From Marinomonas sp. IMCC 4694 (GTDB lineage Bacteria; Pseudomonadota; Gammaproteobacteria; Pseudomonadales; Marinomonadaceae), in NCBI RefSeq assembly GCF_008122525.1, contig NZ_VSRV01000001.1:2790001-2854000 (forward strand): a stretch of DNA of 64,000 bases. The letters are read 5' to 3'. Shown here piece after piece: positions 17,401-26,210 of this stretch. Every line of letters starts with the position of its first letter. Positions within the stretch are counted from its first letter, which is position 1. Below the pieces are notes generated by a model that was not told the origin of the DNA, did no database searches, and saw only the letters and a list, made by a program, of their open reading frames with translations. Position numbers and translations under genes: made by a program.

Positions 17401-17476
17401 TGGTGGGTCGTACTGGATTCGAACCAGTGACCAATTGATTAAAAGTCAACTGCTCTACCAACTGAGCTAACGACCC
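17401..17476 (-). tRNA. tRNA-Lys (anticodon TTT), copy 2
   Basis: 76 bases with encoded CCA. GGGTCGT acceptor, D-arm AGCTCAGTTGGTAGAGC, anticodon loop CTTTTAA, T-arm CTGGTTCGAATCCAG. Identical to the copy at 17697-17772. Last gene of the minus-strand cluster. Confidence 0.97.
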
Positions 17477-17504
17477 GCTCATAGTTTTTGTACTGACAAC
17501 CTAA

Positions 17505-17581
17505 TGGTCGGAGTAGAGGGATTCGAACCCCCGACATCCTGCTCCCAAAGCAGGCGCGCTACCAGACTGCGCTATACTCCG
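17505..17581 (-). tRNA. tRNA-Pro (anticodon TGG), copy 2
   Basis: 77 bases with encoded CCA. CGGAGTA acceptor, anticodon arm CCTGCTTTGGGAGCAGG, T-arm GGGGGTTCGAATCCCTC. Identical to the copy at 17888-17964. Confidence 0.97.
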
Positions 17582-17583
17582 AT

Positions 17584-17659
17584 TGGCTCCTCGAACTGGA
17601 CTCGAACCAGTGACCCAATGATTAACAGTCATTTGCTCTACCAACTGAGCTATCGAGGA
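17584..17659 (-). tRNA. tRNA-Asn (anticodon GTT), copy 2
   Basis: 76 bases with encoded CCA. TCCTCGA acceptor, anticodon arm AATGACTGTTAATCATT, T-arm CTGGTTCGAGTCCAG. Only two bases separate it from the downstream tRNA-Pro. Identical to the copy at 17966-18041. Confidence 0.97.
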
Positions 17660-17696
17660 ATTAATCAGATTAGTGCAGGACATAAATAAGGATAGT

Positions 17697-17772
17697 TGGT
17701 GGGTCGTACTGGATTCGAACCAGTGACCAATTGATTAAAAGTCAACTGCTCTACCAACTGAGCTAACGACCC
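17697..17772 (-). tRNA. tRNA-Lys (anticodon TTT), copy 1
   Basis: 76 bases with encoded CCA; same sequence as the copy at 17401-17476. Lies between tRNA-His and tRNA-Asn copy 2. Confidence 0.97.
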
Positions 17773-17785
17773 AACTATCAAGTAA

Positions 17786-17861
17786 TGGGGTGGACGATGG
17801 GGCTTGAACCCACGACCGCCGGAATCACAATCCGGAGCTCTACCGACTGAGCTACGCCCAC
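17786..17861 (-). tRNA. tRNA-His (anticodon GTG)
   Basis: 76 bases with encoded CCA. GTGGGCG acceptor with a G encoded just upstream (17862), supplying the G-1 identity base, and C as discriminator. Anticodon arm CCGGATTGTGATTCCGG. Single copy, between the two repeated blocks. Confidence 0.97.
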
Positions 17862-17887
17862 CATTACTAATGGTGATGATAAAATAA

Positions 17888-17964
17888 TGGTCGGAGTAGA
17901 GGGATTCGAACCCCCGACATCCTGCTCCCAAAGCAGGCGCGCTACCAGACTGCGCTATACTCCG
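17888..17964 (-). tRNA. tRNA-Pro (anticodon TGG), copy 1
   Basis: 77 bases with encoded CCA; same sequence as 17505-17581. Separated from tRNA-Asn copy 1 by one base, which mirrors the spacing of the second block. Confidence 0.97.
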
Positions 17965-17965
17965 A

Positions 17966-18041
17966 TGGCTCCTCGAACTGGACTCGAACCAGTGACCCAA
18001 TGATTAACAGTCATTTGCTCTACCAACTGAGCTATCGAGGA
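17966..18041 (-). tRNA. tRNA-Asn (anticodon GTT), copy 1
   Basis: 76 bases with encoded CCA; same sequence as 17584-17659. Second gene of the minus-strand cluster. Confidence 0.97.
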
Positions 18042-18079
18042 ACTAATTTTATCTTTGCTTACAACGACCATCCAGTAGA

Positions 18080-18170
18080 TGGCGGAGGAGGAGAGATTCG
18101 AACTCTCGGTAGGCTATTAACCTACGCCAGTTTTCAAGACTGGTGCATTAAACCGCTCTGCCACCCCTCC
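18080..18170 (-). tRNA. tRNA-Ser (anticodon TGA)
   Basis: 91 bases with encoded CCA. GGAGGGG acceptor, anticodon TGA in CAGTCTTGAAAACTG, a long variable arm (GTAGGTTAATAGCCTAC) typical of tRNA-Ser, and T-arm GAGAGTTCGAATCTCTC. First gene of the minus-strand cluster. Confidence 0.97.
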
Positions 18171-18186
18171 GTTGCGAGCGAGATGT

Positions 18187-18214
18187 ATAATACTGATTTG
18201 AGATTTCAGTGCAA
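18187..18214 (-). promoter_or_regulatory. Candidate promoter of the tRNA-Ser-to-Lys cluster
   Basis: On the minus strand, TTGCAC (18214-18209) and TATTAT (18192-18187) are 16 bases apart, followed by a G+C-rich leader (CTCGCTCGC) before tRNA-Ser. The -35 element lies inside the last codons of the deacetylase gene. Confidence 0.6.
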
Positions 18215-19291
18215 CCTCTTTTTTAAAAAAGTTTCACTTTTTTCGTTTACATAGCCCTGTTCAGGCGCAGAGCGAATCCAGACGTTGGAATACCAGTAAT
18301 ACTGCTGACCAGAACGGTCCGGCATGCTGCAATTAATTCGACCTCGCCCCACGCCAAATGCTTTATTTGCTGTGGCAATCACTTCACGGTCAGACGTCCA
18401 ATCAAGGGACGTTTTGCCCTGGCCTGACACGTAGCACGCCAAATCCTTCAAACGGTACTGTCCATCCTTAAAAGTCAGCCGAATAGACACAGGCTGATCC
18501 GTCGCATAATCACCACCCGTCTCCTCGGCAAGCAAGGGCATCGGCTTAGAATGTAACTTAGTTTTTAATGTCGACAATGGAGCGTAAGCACCAGACGCTG
18601 GAAAACGCGGTAAATTTTCAAAATCCGAATCAGCACTGATTACACCCGACTGCTGGCCAAACGCCATCATACCTTTGGCTTCCATCAGATCACGGATGCG
18701 ACTATTCGACTCACCATAGGGGTACGCCAGCATTTTGGGTGAATACCCTAAATTGTCTATCAGCAATTTTTCAACTGTGTCTACCTCATACGCCATTCGC
18801 GCTAACCATGCCTCATTCTCCTCGCCTTTTTCTTTGCGCAACATATAGGGATGTCGAATGGTATGATTGGCGAACACCGCACCCGCTTCCTGCATTTCTT
18901 TCATTTGTTCCCACGTTAAAAAGCGTCGACTGTTACGCTCAACAGGCTCCGTGTTAATAAACACAGTAAAAGGAAAACGTCTTTCTTTTAAAATCGGAAA
19001 GCCGGCTTGATAAATATTGCGATAGGCGTCATCAAATGAAATAGCCACGGCTTTATCAGGTAAAGATTTTCTGGCTTTTAAATCATCTAACGCAGAGCGT
19101 AAATCCACCACAGTAAAACCAGCACTTTGTAAATAATCCATGTGCTCAGTAAATTGCTCAGGCGTCACAGAAGTAGACGCTGGGGTGGTATTGCTCACAT
19201 GGTGGTATTGAAGCACGGGCAAATAATCCTGTGCTTGCGCCGAGACACTCAGCACGACCGCTAATAAACCAACATGACACTTTAACAACAT
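18206..19291 (-). CDS. Secreted polysaccharide deacetylase family protein
   Basis: 361 residues. A signal peptide (1 to about 20, VVLSVSAQA) precedes a NodB-type deacetylase domain with LPVLQYHHVS, the metal-binding aspartates in AISFDDAY and the histidine pair in FANHTIRHPYM. These fold as a distorted TIM barrel and remove acetyl groups from N-acetylglucosamine polymers or related substrates. A C-terminal part of about 130 residues carries cysteines and an all-beta pattern not assigned to a family. It resembles PgaB's N-terminal half, but no pga genes are nearby. The stop lies 36 bases upstream of tRNA-Ser on the same strand. Confidence 0.88.
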   Translation of the reverse strand: MLLKCHVGLLAVVLSVSAQAQDYLPVLQYHHVSNTTPASTSVTPEQFTEHMDYLQSAGFTVVDLRSALDDLKARKSLPDKAVAISFDDAYRNIYQAGFPILKERRFPFTVFINTEPVERNSRRFLTWEQMKEMQEAGAVFANHTIRHPYMLRKEKGEENEAWLARMAYEVDTVEKLLIDNLGYSPKMLAYPYGESNSRIRDLMEAKGMMAFGQQSGVISADSDFENLPRFPASGAYAPLSTLKTKLHSKPMPLLAEETGGDYATDQPVSIRLTFKDGQYRLKDLACYVSGQGKTSLDWTSDREVIATANKAFGVGRGRINCSMPDRSGQQYYWYSNVWIRSAPEQGYVNEKSETFLKKRLH

Positions 19292-19479
19292 ACTTTTTCC
19301 TTTTTAGTGATTGTTTCAACGCATTCTACGGACGAAACAAACACATAACCAGTACAGGGCCCATTCATGCCCTACACCGTAAACTGTTATGGCTGTTTTG
19401 CTATGTCACTGCCTCTACTTTTTATGAGAACTAACTCCTACACTCGATGAATCAGATTAGACAAAAATAAGAGGTTAGC

Positions 19480-20691
19480 ATGAGTAAATCCGTTTTTTAT
19501 CAACATCTCAAAGATCAACTTCAAACTCTAAAAAATGAAGGGCTCTATAAACAAGAGCGCCCACTTATCTCGCCTCAATCCAGTCAAATACAGACCACGG
19601 ACAAGACCCCTCTGATTAACCTGTGTGCGAATAACTACCTTGGACTGGCCAACAACCGATACGTCACCCAGTCAGCCCATCAAGCACTGGAGCAGCACGG
19701 CTATGGTATGGCGTCGGTGCGTTTTATCTGCGGGACGCAACACATTCATACCCAGCTAGAACGAAACCTCAGCGACTTTTTACAGATGGAAGACACGATC
19801 CTGTATTCGTCCTGCTTTGACGCCAACGCCGGGCTGTTTGAAACACTGCTCGGTAAAGAAGACGCGATTATCAGCGATGCACTCAATCACGCCAGCATCA
19901 TCGACGGCATTCGTTTATGTAAGGCAAAACGTTACCGCTACGCAAATAACGACAGGGGTGAACTGGAAGCTAAGCTCCAGCAAGCAGACATAGATGGCGC
20001 AAAAACCAAGTTGATTGTAACGGATGGCGTATTTTCTATGGATGGCATCATTGCTGATCTCAAATCTGTCTGCGACCTTGCCGACAAGTACGATGCACTC
20101 GTTATGGTCGATGACTCTCATGCGGTCGGATTCTTAGGGAAAAACGGTCGAGGCAGCCATGAATATTGCAATGTGCTCGGACGCATTGACATCATAACTG
20201 GGACATTAGGCAAGGCCCTTGGTGGCGCATCGGGTGGTTACACCAGCGCGTCTAAAAACGTTGTTGACTGGTTGCGTCAGCGCTCGCGACCTTATTTGTT
20301 TTCAAATTCACTGGCACCCGTTATTACCGCCACCAGTATTGCCATCCTTGAGATGATTCAGACCGGCTCCGCGGCTCGCCATCAACTGCAACAGAATAGC
20401 CAATATTTTCGTAGTAAAATGAGCGCGTTAGGGTTTCACTTAATCCCCGGCGACCACCCGATTATTCCAGTACTTTTGGGCGACGCCTCCGTGGCGCAAG
20501 CAATGGCCAACGCCCTCTACAAAGAAGGTATCTTTGTGACTGGATTCGCTTACCCTGTCGTACCCATGGGTAAGGCCAGAATTCGCACTCAGATGTCGGC
20601 ATCTCACACTCAACAAGAGCTCGACCAAGCTATCCATGCTTTTGCAAAAGTAGGACGTGAAATGGGTTTAATTGAAGGAAATACACCATGA
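19480..20691 (+). CDS. kbl: Glycine C-acetyltransferase (2-amino-3-ketobutyrate CoA ligase)
   Basis: 403 residues, near the usual 398. PLP enzyme that splits 2-amino-3-oxobutanoate with CoA to glycine and acetyl-CoA. Visible: NLCANNYLGLANN, MASVRFICGTQ, the aspartate in VMVDDSHAVGFLG, and the PLP-lysine segment GTLGKALGGASGGY. RBS AGAGG upstream of ATG 19480. Its last four bases overlap tdh, so the two threonine-catabolic enzymes are coupled. Confidence 0.97.
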   Translation: MSKSVFYQHLKDQLQTLKNEGLYKQERPLISPQSSQIQTTDKTPLINLCANNYLGLANNRYVTQSAHQALEQHGYGMASVRFICGTQHIHTQLERNLSDFLQMEDTILYSSCFDANAGLFETLLGKEDAIISDALNHASIIDGIRLCKAKRYRYANNDRGELEAKLQQADIDGAKTKLIVTDGVFSMDGIIADLKSVCDLADKYDALVMVDDSHAVGFLGKNGRGSHEYCNVLGRIDIITGTLGKALGGASGGYTSASKNVVDWLRQRSRPYLFSNSLAPVITATSIAILEMIQTGSAARHQLQQNSQYFRSKMSALGFHLIPGDHPIIPVLLGDASVAQAMANALYKEGIFVTGFAYPVVPMGKARIRTQMSASHTQQELDQAIHAFAKVGREMGLIEGNTP

Positions 20692-21713
20692 AAACGCTGA
20701 CAAAACAGCACCCACAAAAGGGCATTTGGATGACCGACGTGGCCTATCCCGAGTGCGGCCATAACGACGTCATCATCAAAATACGCAAAACCGCGATTTG
20801 TGGAACGGATATGCACATATACCACTGGGATGAATGGGCACAAAACACCATTCCGACGCCGATGACCATCGGCCATGAGTTTGTTGGTGTGATCACTGAT
20901 ATTGGCCCTGAAGTTTCTGGCTTTAAAATTGGTGATCGCGTGTCTGGTGAAGGTCATATTACCTGTGGCCATTGTCGAAACTGTCGCGCTGGGCGACGCC
21001 ATTTATGCCGAAAAACACTGGGCGTCGGCGTCAATCGTACGGGCGCTTTTGCCGAATATTTAGCCATACCCGCCAGCAATGCGTTTAAAATCCCTGACAA
21101 CATCAGCGATGACATGGCCGCTATTTTTGATCCCTTTGGTAACGCGACGCACACAGCACTGTCGTTTGATCTCATCGGTGAAGACGTATTAATTACCGGT
21201 GCAGGCCCAATTGGCGCCATGGCTGCAGCCATCGCTAAGCATGTTGGTGCACGTAATGTCGTCATTACCGATGTAAACGACTTTCGCTTGGGTCTTGCCA
21301 AAAAAATGGGCGCCACGCGCACCGTTAACGTAAGTCGTGAATCGCTGAAAGACGTCATGACCGAGCTCGACATGCACGAAGGCTTTGATGTTGGTTTAGA
21401 AATGTCGGGCAATGATCAGGCGTTCCGCTCCATGCTTGAAAACATGAACCATGGTGGAAAAATTGCCATGCTGGGAATTCCTAGTAAAAACACACTCATT
21501 GATTGGAATCAGGTTATTTTTAAGGGTCTCATCATCAAAGGGGTTTACGGGCGAGAAATGTATGAAACCTGGTACAAAATGGTCGCCATGCTGCAATCTG
21601 GTTTAGACATACGCCCCATTATTACTCATCGCTTTAACATCGATGACTTTCAGCAGGGCTTCGACACAATGGAATCGGGTCAATCAGGAAAAGTCATCCT
21701 AGATTGGCATTAA
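20688..21713 (+). CDS. tdh: L-threonine 3-dehydrogenase
   Basis: 341 residues, the same length as Escherichia coli Tdh. Zinc-dependent medium-chain dehydrogenase that oxidises threonine to 2-amino-3-oxobutanoate with NAD. Catalytic zinc ligands are in AICGTDMHIYHWD and GHEFVG; the structural zinc site is CGHCRNCRAGRRHLC; the nucleotide fold shows GAGPIGAMAA. Together with kbl it converts threonine to glycine and acetyl-CoA. Confidence 0.97.
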   Translation: MKTLTKQHPQKGIWMTDVAYPECGHNDVIIKIRKTAICGTDMHIYHWDEWAQNTIPTPMTIGHEFVGVITDIGPEVSGFKIGDRVSGEGHITCGHCRNCRAGRRHLCRKTLGVGVNRTGAFAEYLAIPASNAFKIPDNISDDMAAIFDPFGNATHTALSFDLIGEDVLITGAGPIGAMAAAIAKHVGARNVVITDVNDFRLGLAKKMGATRTVNVSRESLKDVMTELDMHEGFDVGLEMSGNDQAFRSMLENMNHGGKIAMLGIPSKNTLIDWNQVIFKGLIIKGVYGREMYETWYKMVAMLQSGLDIRPIITHRFNIDDFQQGFDTMESGQSGKVILDWH

Positions 21714-21786
21714 ATGCACTCAAGTTATTGCGTCGAGAAGGTGATCGCGTTAGCGTCATTCTTTTAGACGCAAACCGAGCAAACAC

Positions 21787-22608
21787 ATGTTAGACATCGG
21801 CATTCAAACACACCCACTGCCCCACCAAGACGCGCTCTATATTTTGTTGCACCGTAATCAAGTGCTAACAGAGTCGGACGACCAGTTTCTGATACCCTTT
21901 ACACATTTCCAACCTAATGCCAACATGAACGCCGTGTTTTGTGGCGCATGGACCAACCAAGAAGGCGAAGCACGAGACATTTTTGTGTGTCGTTTTGAAT
22001 CTATTCCTAAAGGCTTTACAGAAACCGGCTTACGCGAGCTGCTTTTCCTTCAGGACCAATCTCACTATTTGTTGTTAAGCCGTGCTCACCAGCTGTCTAC
22101 TTGGGACAGAGATCACCAGTTTTGTGGTCGTTGCGGCGCAGCGATGCGTGAAAAGCACACCAAAGAACACACCAAAATCTGCCCATCTTGTACGTTACGA
22201 CATTACCCCAGAATCTCCCCTTGCATCATTGTGTCGATCCGTAAAGGCAATGAGATTTTATTAGCACGCGGCCTACACGCGCCAAAAGGGAAGTTCAGCA
22301 ACATCGCGGGCTTCGTCGAAGCAGGCGAGACACTAGAACAGGCTGTCGCGCGTGAAATCCGTGAAGAAGTGGGGCTTGAAGTCACCAATATACGTTATGT
22401 CGACAGTCAACCTTGGTCGTTTCCTCATCAACTGATGGTCGGTTTTTTCGCCGACTATGACAGCGGCGAAATCACCCCAGCACCAGGCGAAATAGACGAA
22501 GCCGACTGGTACCCTATTGATGATTTACCCCATACCCCGAACTTGGCCACCATTTCAGGGCAGCTTATCCATCGTCATATCGAACACATAAGCGCAAATC
22601 CGCTCTAA
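21787..22608 (+). CDS. nudC: NAD(H) pyrophosphatase / RNA de-NADding enzyme NudC
   Basis: 273 residues. An N-terminal NudC domain (about 1-95) is followed by a zinc ribbon (CGRCGAAM ... CPSC) and a Nudix domain with box GFVEAGETLEQAVAREIREE, then the NudC family signature SQPWSFPHQLM. The enzyme hydrolyses NADH to NMNH and AMP and removes NAD caps from RNA. It follows tdh after 73 bases; a bidirectional terminator lies downstream. Confidence 0.96.
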   Translation: MLDIGIQTHPLPHQDALYILLHRNQVLTESDDQFLIPFTHFQPNANMNAVFCGAWTNQEGEARDIFVCRFESIPKGFTETGLRELLFLQDQSHYLLLSRAHQLSTWDRDHQFCGRCGAAMREKHTKEHTKICPSCTLRHYPRISPCIIVSIRKGNEILLARGLHAPKGKFSNIAGFVEAGETLEQAVAREIREEVGLEVTNIRYVDSQPWSFPHQLMVGFFADYDSGEITPAPGEIDEADWYPIDDLPHTPNLATISGQLIHRHIEHISANPL

Positions 22609-22649
22609 TTATTTCTGTGTTCAATACAGACTTATTATCGGTATTCAAC

Positions 22650-22680
22650 AAAAAAGGGCTTCCATTTGAAGCCCTTTTTT
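22650..22680. terminator. Bidirectional terminator between nudC and ppnN
   Basis: AAAAAA-GGGCTTC pairs with GAAGCCC-TTTTTT around a 5-base loop. It serves both convergent genes. Confidence 0.93.
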
Positions 22681-22700
22681 AGGGTTTTTCTTGGTAAAAC

Positions 22701-24074
22701 TTACTCGGTAATCACCTTGTAACAAGGCACATACGCGCTGCCGGGCAGTTTCATTCTTTGCTGGCGCACAAACGCTTGCAGCAATAAATCCAGCTTTGCT
22801 AATAATGTTTTATCGCCATGAATCTCAAACGGGCCAAACTCTTTAATGTAAGCCACGCCCTGGGCTTTCACATTGCCCGCCACGATAGACGAAAAGGCAC
22901 GGCGCAAATCGGCCGCCAATAAGTGTGTTTCTTGGCCAAAATTCAAGTTCAACTCACGAACTTTTTCATGGGTCGGCTCAAACGGATGCTGAAACTCTTC
23001 GGGTATGTGCAGCTTCCAATTGTAATAAAACGCGTCCTGATGGGCTTTCCGGTATTGGCGTACTTCTTCCATACCCTGCTTCATCACACGAGCCACCTCC
23101 ACCTCGTCTTCAATAATGATGCGGTATTTACTCTGCGCCTCTTGCCCTAACACATCCCCAATAAAAGCATGAATTTGCTCAAAGTAGTCGGCACTTTCTT
23201 TTGGCCCTGTAAACACCAAGGGAAAAGGCAAACCAGCATTTTTCGGATGCAACAGAATACCTAAAATGTACAAAATCTCTTCCGCTGTGCCGGCGCCGCC
23301 TGGAAACACCACAATCCCATGACCGGCTCGAACAAATGCCTCAAGACGCTTTTCAATGTCTGGCATGATCACCAGCTGATTCACGATCGGGTTAGGTGAC
23401 TCGGCGGCAATAATACCTGGCTCTGTCAGCCCTAAGTACACACCGTCTTTAATGCGTTGTTTGGCGTGGGCAATGGTCGCCCCTTTCATCGGGCCTTTCA
23501 TCGCGCCAGGGCCACAGCCAGTACAAATATTCAATTCACGCAAACCGAGCTCATGGCCCACGCGTTTAGTGTAGTCGTATTCGTGACGGGCAATCGAATG
23601 TCCACCCCAACAAACGATAAGACTCGGGTCCTGAGCACGACGAAACACCTCTGCATTTCGCAGCATATCAAACACCACATTGGTCAGTTTCGCTGAACTG
23701 GCGCCTTCTAATCCACCTGCTAAGTGGTATTCGTGCTGCGTGAAAATAATGTCTCGAAGTACACTGAATAACATTTCACGCACGCTGCTGATCATTTTTC
23801 CATCCACAAAGGCGCTGCCTGGGGCGTTTTTGAGCTGCAACTTCACACCGCGCTCTTGCTGAACAATGCGAATGTCAAAATCACTGAACTCTTCTGCCGC
23901 AGCTTGTGGATCATCCGAGTCACTGCCGCAGTTTAAAATTGCCAATGCACAGCGATGAAACATATCGTGAAATGGGCCAGACTCTTCTGACAAAAACGAG
24001 ATTTCATCTTGCGACAACATTTCTAACGCACCCTTTGGTGCGACCAACGCATCAACGCGATCTTCATACTGCAT
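22701..24074 (-). CDS. ppnN: Nucleotide 5'-monophosphate nucleosidase PpnN (YgdH)
   Basis: 457 residues (Escherichia coli PpnN has 454). It hydrolyses the N-glycosidic bond of purine and pyrimidine monophosphates and is stimulated by (p)ppGpp. The LOG/lysine-decarboxylase-like core shows CWGGHSIARHEYDYTKRVGH, CTGCGPGAMKGPMKGAT and the PGGxGTxxE motif as FPGGAGTAEEIL. N- and C-terminal DUF extensions are present, so the protein is complete. Confidence 0.95.
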   Translation of the reverse strand: MQYEDRVDALVAPKGALEMLSQDEISFLSEESGPFHDMFHRCALAILNCGSDSDDPQAAAEEFSDFDIRIVQQERGVKLQLKNAPGSAFVDGKMISSVREMLFSVLRDIIFTQHEYHLAGGLEGASSAKLTNVVFDMLRNAEVFRRAQDPSLIVCWGGHSIARHEYDYTKRVGHELGLRELNICTGCGPGAMKGPMKGATIAHAKQRIKDGVYLGLTEPGIIAAESPNPIVNQLVIMPDIEKRLEAFVRAGHGIVVFPGGAGTAEEILYILGILLHPKNAGLPFPLVFTGPKESADYFEQIHAFIGDVLGQEAQSKYRIIIEDEVEVARVMKQGMEEVRQYRKAHQDAFYYNWKLHIPEEFQHPFEPTHEKVRELNLNFGQETHLLAADLRRAFSSIVAGNVKAQGVAYIKEFGPFEIHGDKTLLAKLDLLLQAFVRQQRMKLPGSAYVPCYKVITE

Positions 24075-24162
24075 GATCGCCCTCCTCTATTCGTATTGTT
24101 TGTATGCCATCCCAACATAGTGGTTACGCATCACCGCTTTATCAAGCCTTGCCAAACAAACC

Positions 24163-25383
24163 TCATGAAATAGCAACACGCAACCGAGCAATGGGACGAT
24201 CGTCGATGAGTACATGCAGGGCCGCGGTAATGAGCGCGATCACACACGCGGCCCACCACACCACATCATAAGAGCCTGTCGTGTCATACAAATACCCACC
24301 TAGCCAGACACCGCTAAAAGACCCTAATTGATGACCGAGAAACACGATACCGTACAGTAACCCCATGTATCGTAAGCCAAACATTTGCGCCACAATGCCA
24401 GAGGTTGGCGGTACCGTCGCCAACCATAGCAGGCCGGTAACAATCGAAAACGCATACACCGAATATTCCGTCATCGGAAAATACATAAACGCCGCAATCG
24501 ACAATGCCCTAAGAGTGTAAATAATGGTGAGTATCTTCTTCTTCGAATATTTACCAGACCATGAGCCTGATAAAAGGCAGCCGATAATATTAAACAAGCC
24601 AATCAACGACAAACTGGCCACCGCAATCTCAGACGTAAAACCTTTATCCGACAAAAAGGGCGGCATGTGCACTGTAATAAACGCCAATTGAAAGCCACAC
24701 ACAAAAAAGCCCACTACTAATAACCAATAATGAGAATAAGCACTTGCTTCTTTTAACGCCTCACGCATGGTTTGGCTGACATCGGCAGCAGAAGACTGAC
24801 CGTTAAAGGCATCTTTTTCTTGGCGAAACGGACTAGACAACAACACCATCATCAGGGCACACACACCCAACAACATCAGCGCTGTGCTCCATCCATAAGC
24901 GGAAATAAAGCCCTGAGCCACAGGAATAACGAGCAATTGCCCCGCCGAACCCGCGGCACTGCCCAATCCCAGCGCAAATGAACGCTTCTCTGGCGACACC
25001 ATACGCGCCATAGCAGGTAAAACAACACCAAAACCCGTTGCCGCAATGCCCATTCCCATCAACATACCCGCCCCCATATTGAGGCCAAACACCCCATCCG
25101 CTCCGGCGGTCACATACAAGCCTAGCGCATACAAAGCCGCCCCAATAAACACGGTTTTTAATGTGCCATAACGATCAGCAAACGCCCCAGCAACCGGCTG
25201 AAACAAGCCCCAACATAAATTCTGCAACGCCAACGCAAAAGCGAACACTTCACGCCCATAACCGAACTCTTGAGAAATCGGCGCCATAAAAAAGCCCATG
25301 GAGGAGCGTATGCCAAAATTGAGCGCCAACAGCAAACAAATAAGAACAATAGATACACTGAGTAACTTCACAGGACGTGACAT
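24163..25383 (-). CDS. Major facilitator superfamily transporter
   Basis: 406 residues with about 12 hydrophobic segments in two halves. The loop after helix 2 carries GAFADRYGTLKTVF, the MFS motif A pattern. It resembles the oxalate/formate or monocarboxylate (CynX/NarK-like) branch in the N-terminal GIRSSMGFFMAPISQEFG. The substrate cannot be predicted. It is 88 bases upstream of ppnN on the same strand, with no evident functional link. Confidence 0.85.
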   Translation of the reverse strand: MSRPVKLLSVSIVLICLLLALNFGIRSSMGFFMAPISQEFGYGREVFAFALALQNLCWGLFQPVAGAFADRYGTLKTVFIGAALYALGLYVTAGADGVFGLNMGAGMLMGMGIAATGFGVVLPAMARMVSPEKRSFALGLGSAAGSAGQLLVIPVAQGFISAYGWSTALMLLGVCALMMVLLSSPFRQEKDAFNGQSSAADVSQTMREALKEASAYSHYWLLVVGFFVCGFQLAFITVHMPPFLSDKGFTSEIAVASLSLIGLFNIIGCLLSGSWSGKYSKKKILTIIYTLRALSIAAFMYFPMTEYSVYAFSIVTGLLWLATVPPTSGIVAQMFGLRYMGLLYGIVFLGHQLGSFSGVWLGGYLYDTTGSYDVVWWAACVIALITAALHVLIDDRPIARLRVAIS

Positions 25384-25581
25384 GAATAGCTTCCTAAATA
25401 AACAACAATAGAGGGGTAATCCTACCTAGCGGCCTCATAGTATTGCTGGTACAGAAATAAGTCGAGTCAGAAACCATTTTTCCCTGACGCATTATCGTGA
25501 TGGGCTCAAAACTCGATGGCAGAAAACAGATCTGCATTATTCATGACGCCTGACGTGAACACGTCACAGCGCTGATGGAAA

Positions 25582-25613
25582 CAAAAAAAGGCGAACCTGT
25601 TGATTAGGTTCGC
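25582..25613 (-). terminator. Terminator after the hibernation-factor gene
   Basis: GGCGAACC pairs with GGTTCGCC around a 9-base loop; read on the minus strand it ends in seven T. Confidence 0.9.
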
Positions 25614-25671
25614 CTAAAGCGGTTATTGCTTAAATCGGCTACAGTGATCGCGCCAAATTGTTGGTGGTCAT

Positions 25672-26085
25672 TCAGGCATGCTGGTAGTAACCGTATTCGT
25701 TTTCATACTCTTCGTAGATGTCTTTGGGCATTGTCTTCTGCGGCCTCATCTTATGAAACGCGGCTTTTAAGCGTATTGCTTTATGCTGTAAACGTTCGAT
25801 ACGACGTGTCACTGTGCGGCTGGTACGGTTCGCCGCGCTGTCAATGGCGGAATACAGATCCGCTTGCTGCTCAGTAATCACCACGTCTTTTTGGCCATTG
25901 ATTTTGACCAATACTTGGCAGTGTTTGTCTTCACCACCTTTAGGACCGTTCACATCGGTAAGCGTAACGGTCACATGTTGAATGTTGTCATAACGGGAAT
26001 TCAATGCAAAATTAAGGCGACGTTTCACATACGCTTTTAAACTTCTCGTTAGAGCCAAACGACGTGCATGTACTTTTATTCTCAT
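25672..26085 (-). CDS. HPF/RaiA-family ribosome-associated factor
   Basis: 137 residues: an HPF/RaiA domain (about 1-95; VHARRLALTRSLKAYVKRRL, VTVTLTDVNGPKGGEDKHC, INGQKDVVITEQQADLYSAI) followed by a tail of about 40 residues rich in Lys, then Tyr and Glu (YEEYENEYGYYQHA). These factors bind the 30S decoding region in stationary phase. The length lies between short HPF and long HPF. An AAAGGAG site sits just before the ATG, and a good terminator lies downstream, so it is probably monocistronic. The acidic aromatic tail is unusual. Confidence 0.85.
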   Translation of the reverse strand: MRIKVHARRLALTRSLKAYVKRRLNFALNSRYDNIQHVTVTLTDVNGPKGGEDKHCQVLVKINGQKDVVITEQQADLYSAIDSAANRTSRTVTRRIERLQHKAIRLKAAFHKMRPQKTMPKDIYEEYENEYGYYQHA

Positions 26086-26210
26086 CTTGATCTCCTTTAC
26101 TCATAAATGAGTAAGTTACGTTGGAGAATGTAACTTACCGACAAAGACTTTTAAGATATAATCGAATTATCAATGTCAACAATCAGTTTTTTTCGAAGTA
26201 TTGGTAAAAT

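Noticed and set aside
17504..18254. Open frames within the tRNA cluster
   Set aside because: They read across structured tRNA genes; translations such as SSNWTRTSDPMINSH are well-known tRNA artefacts.
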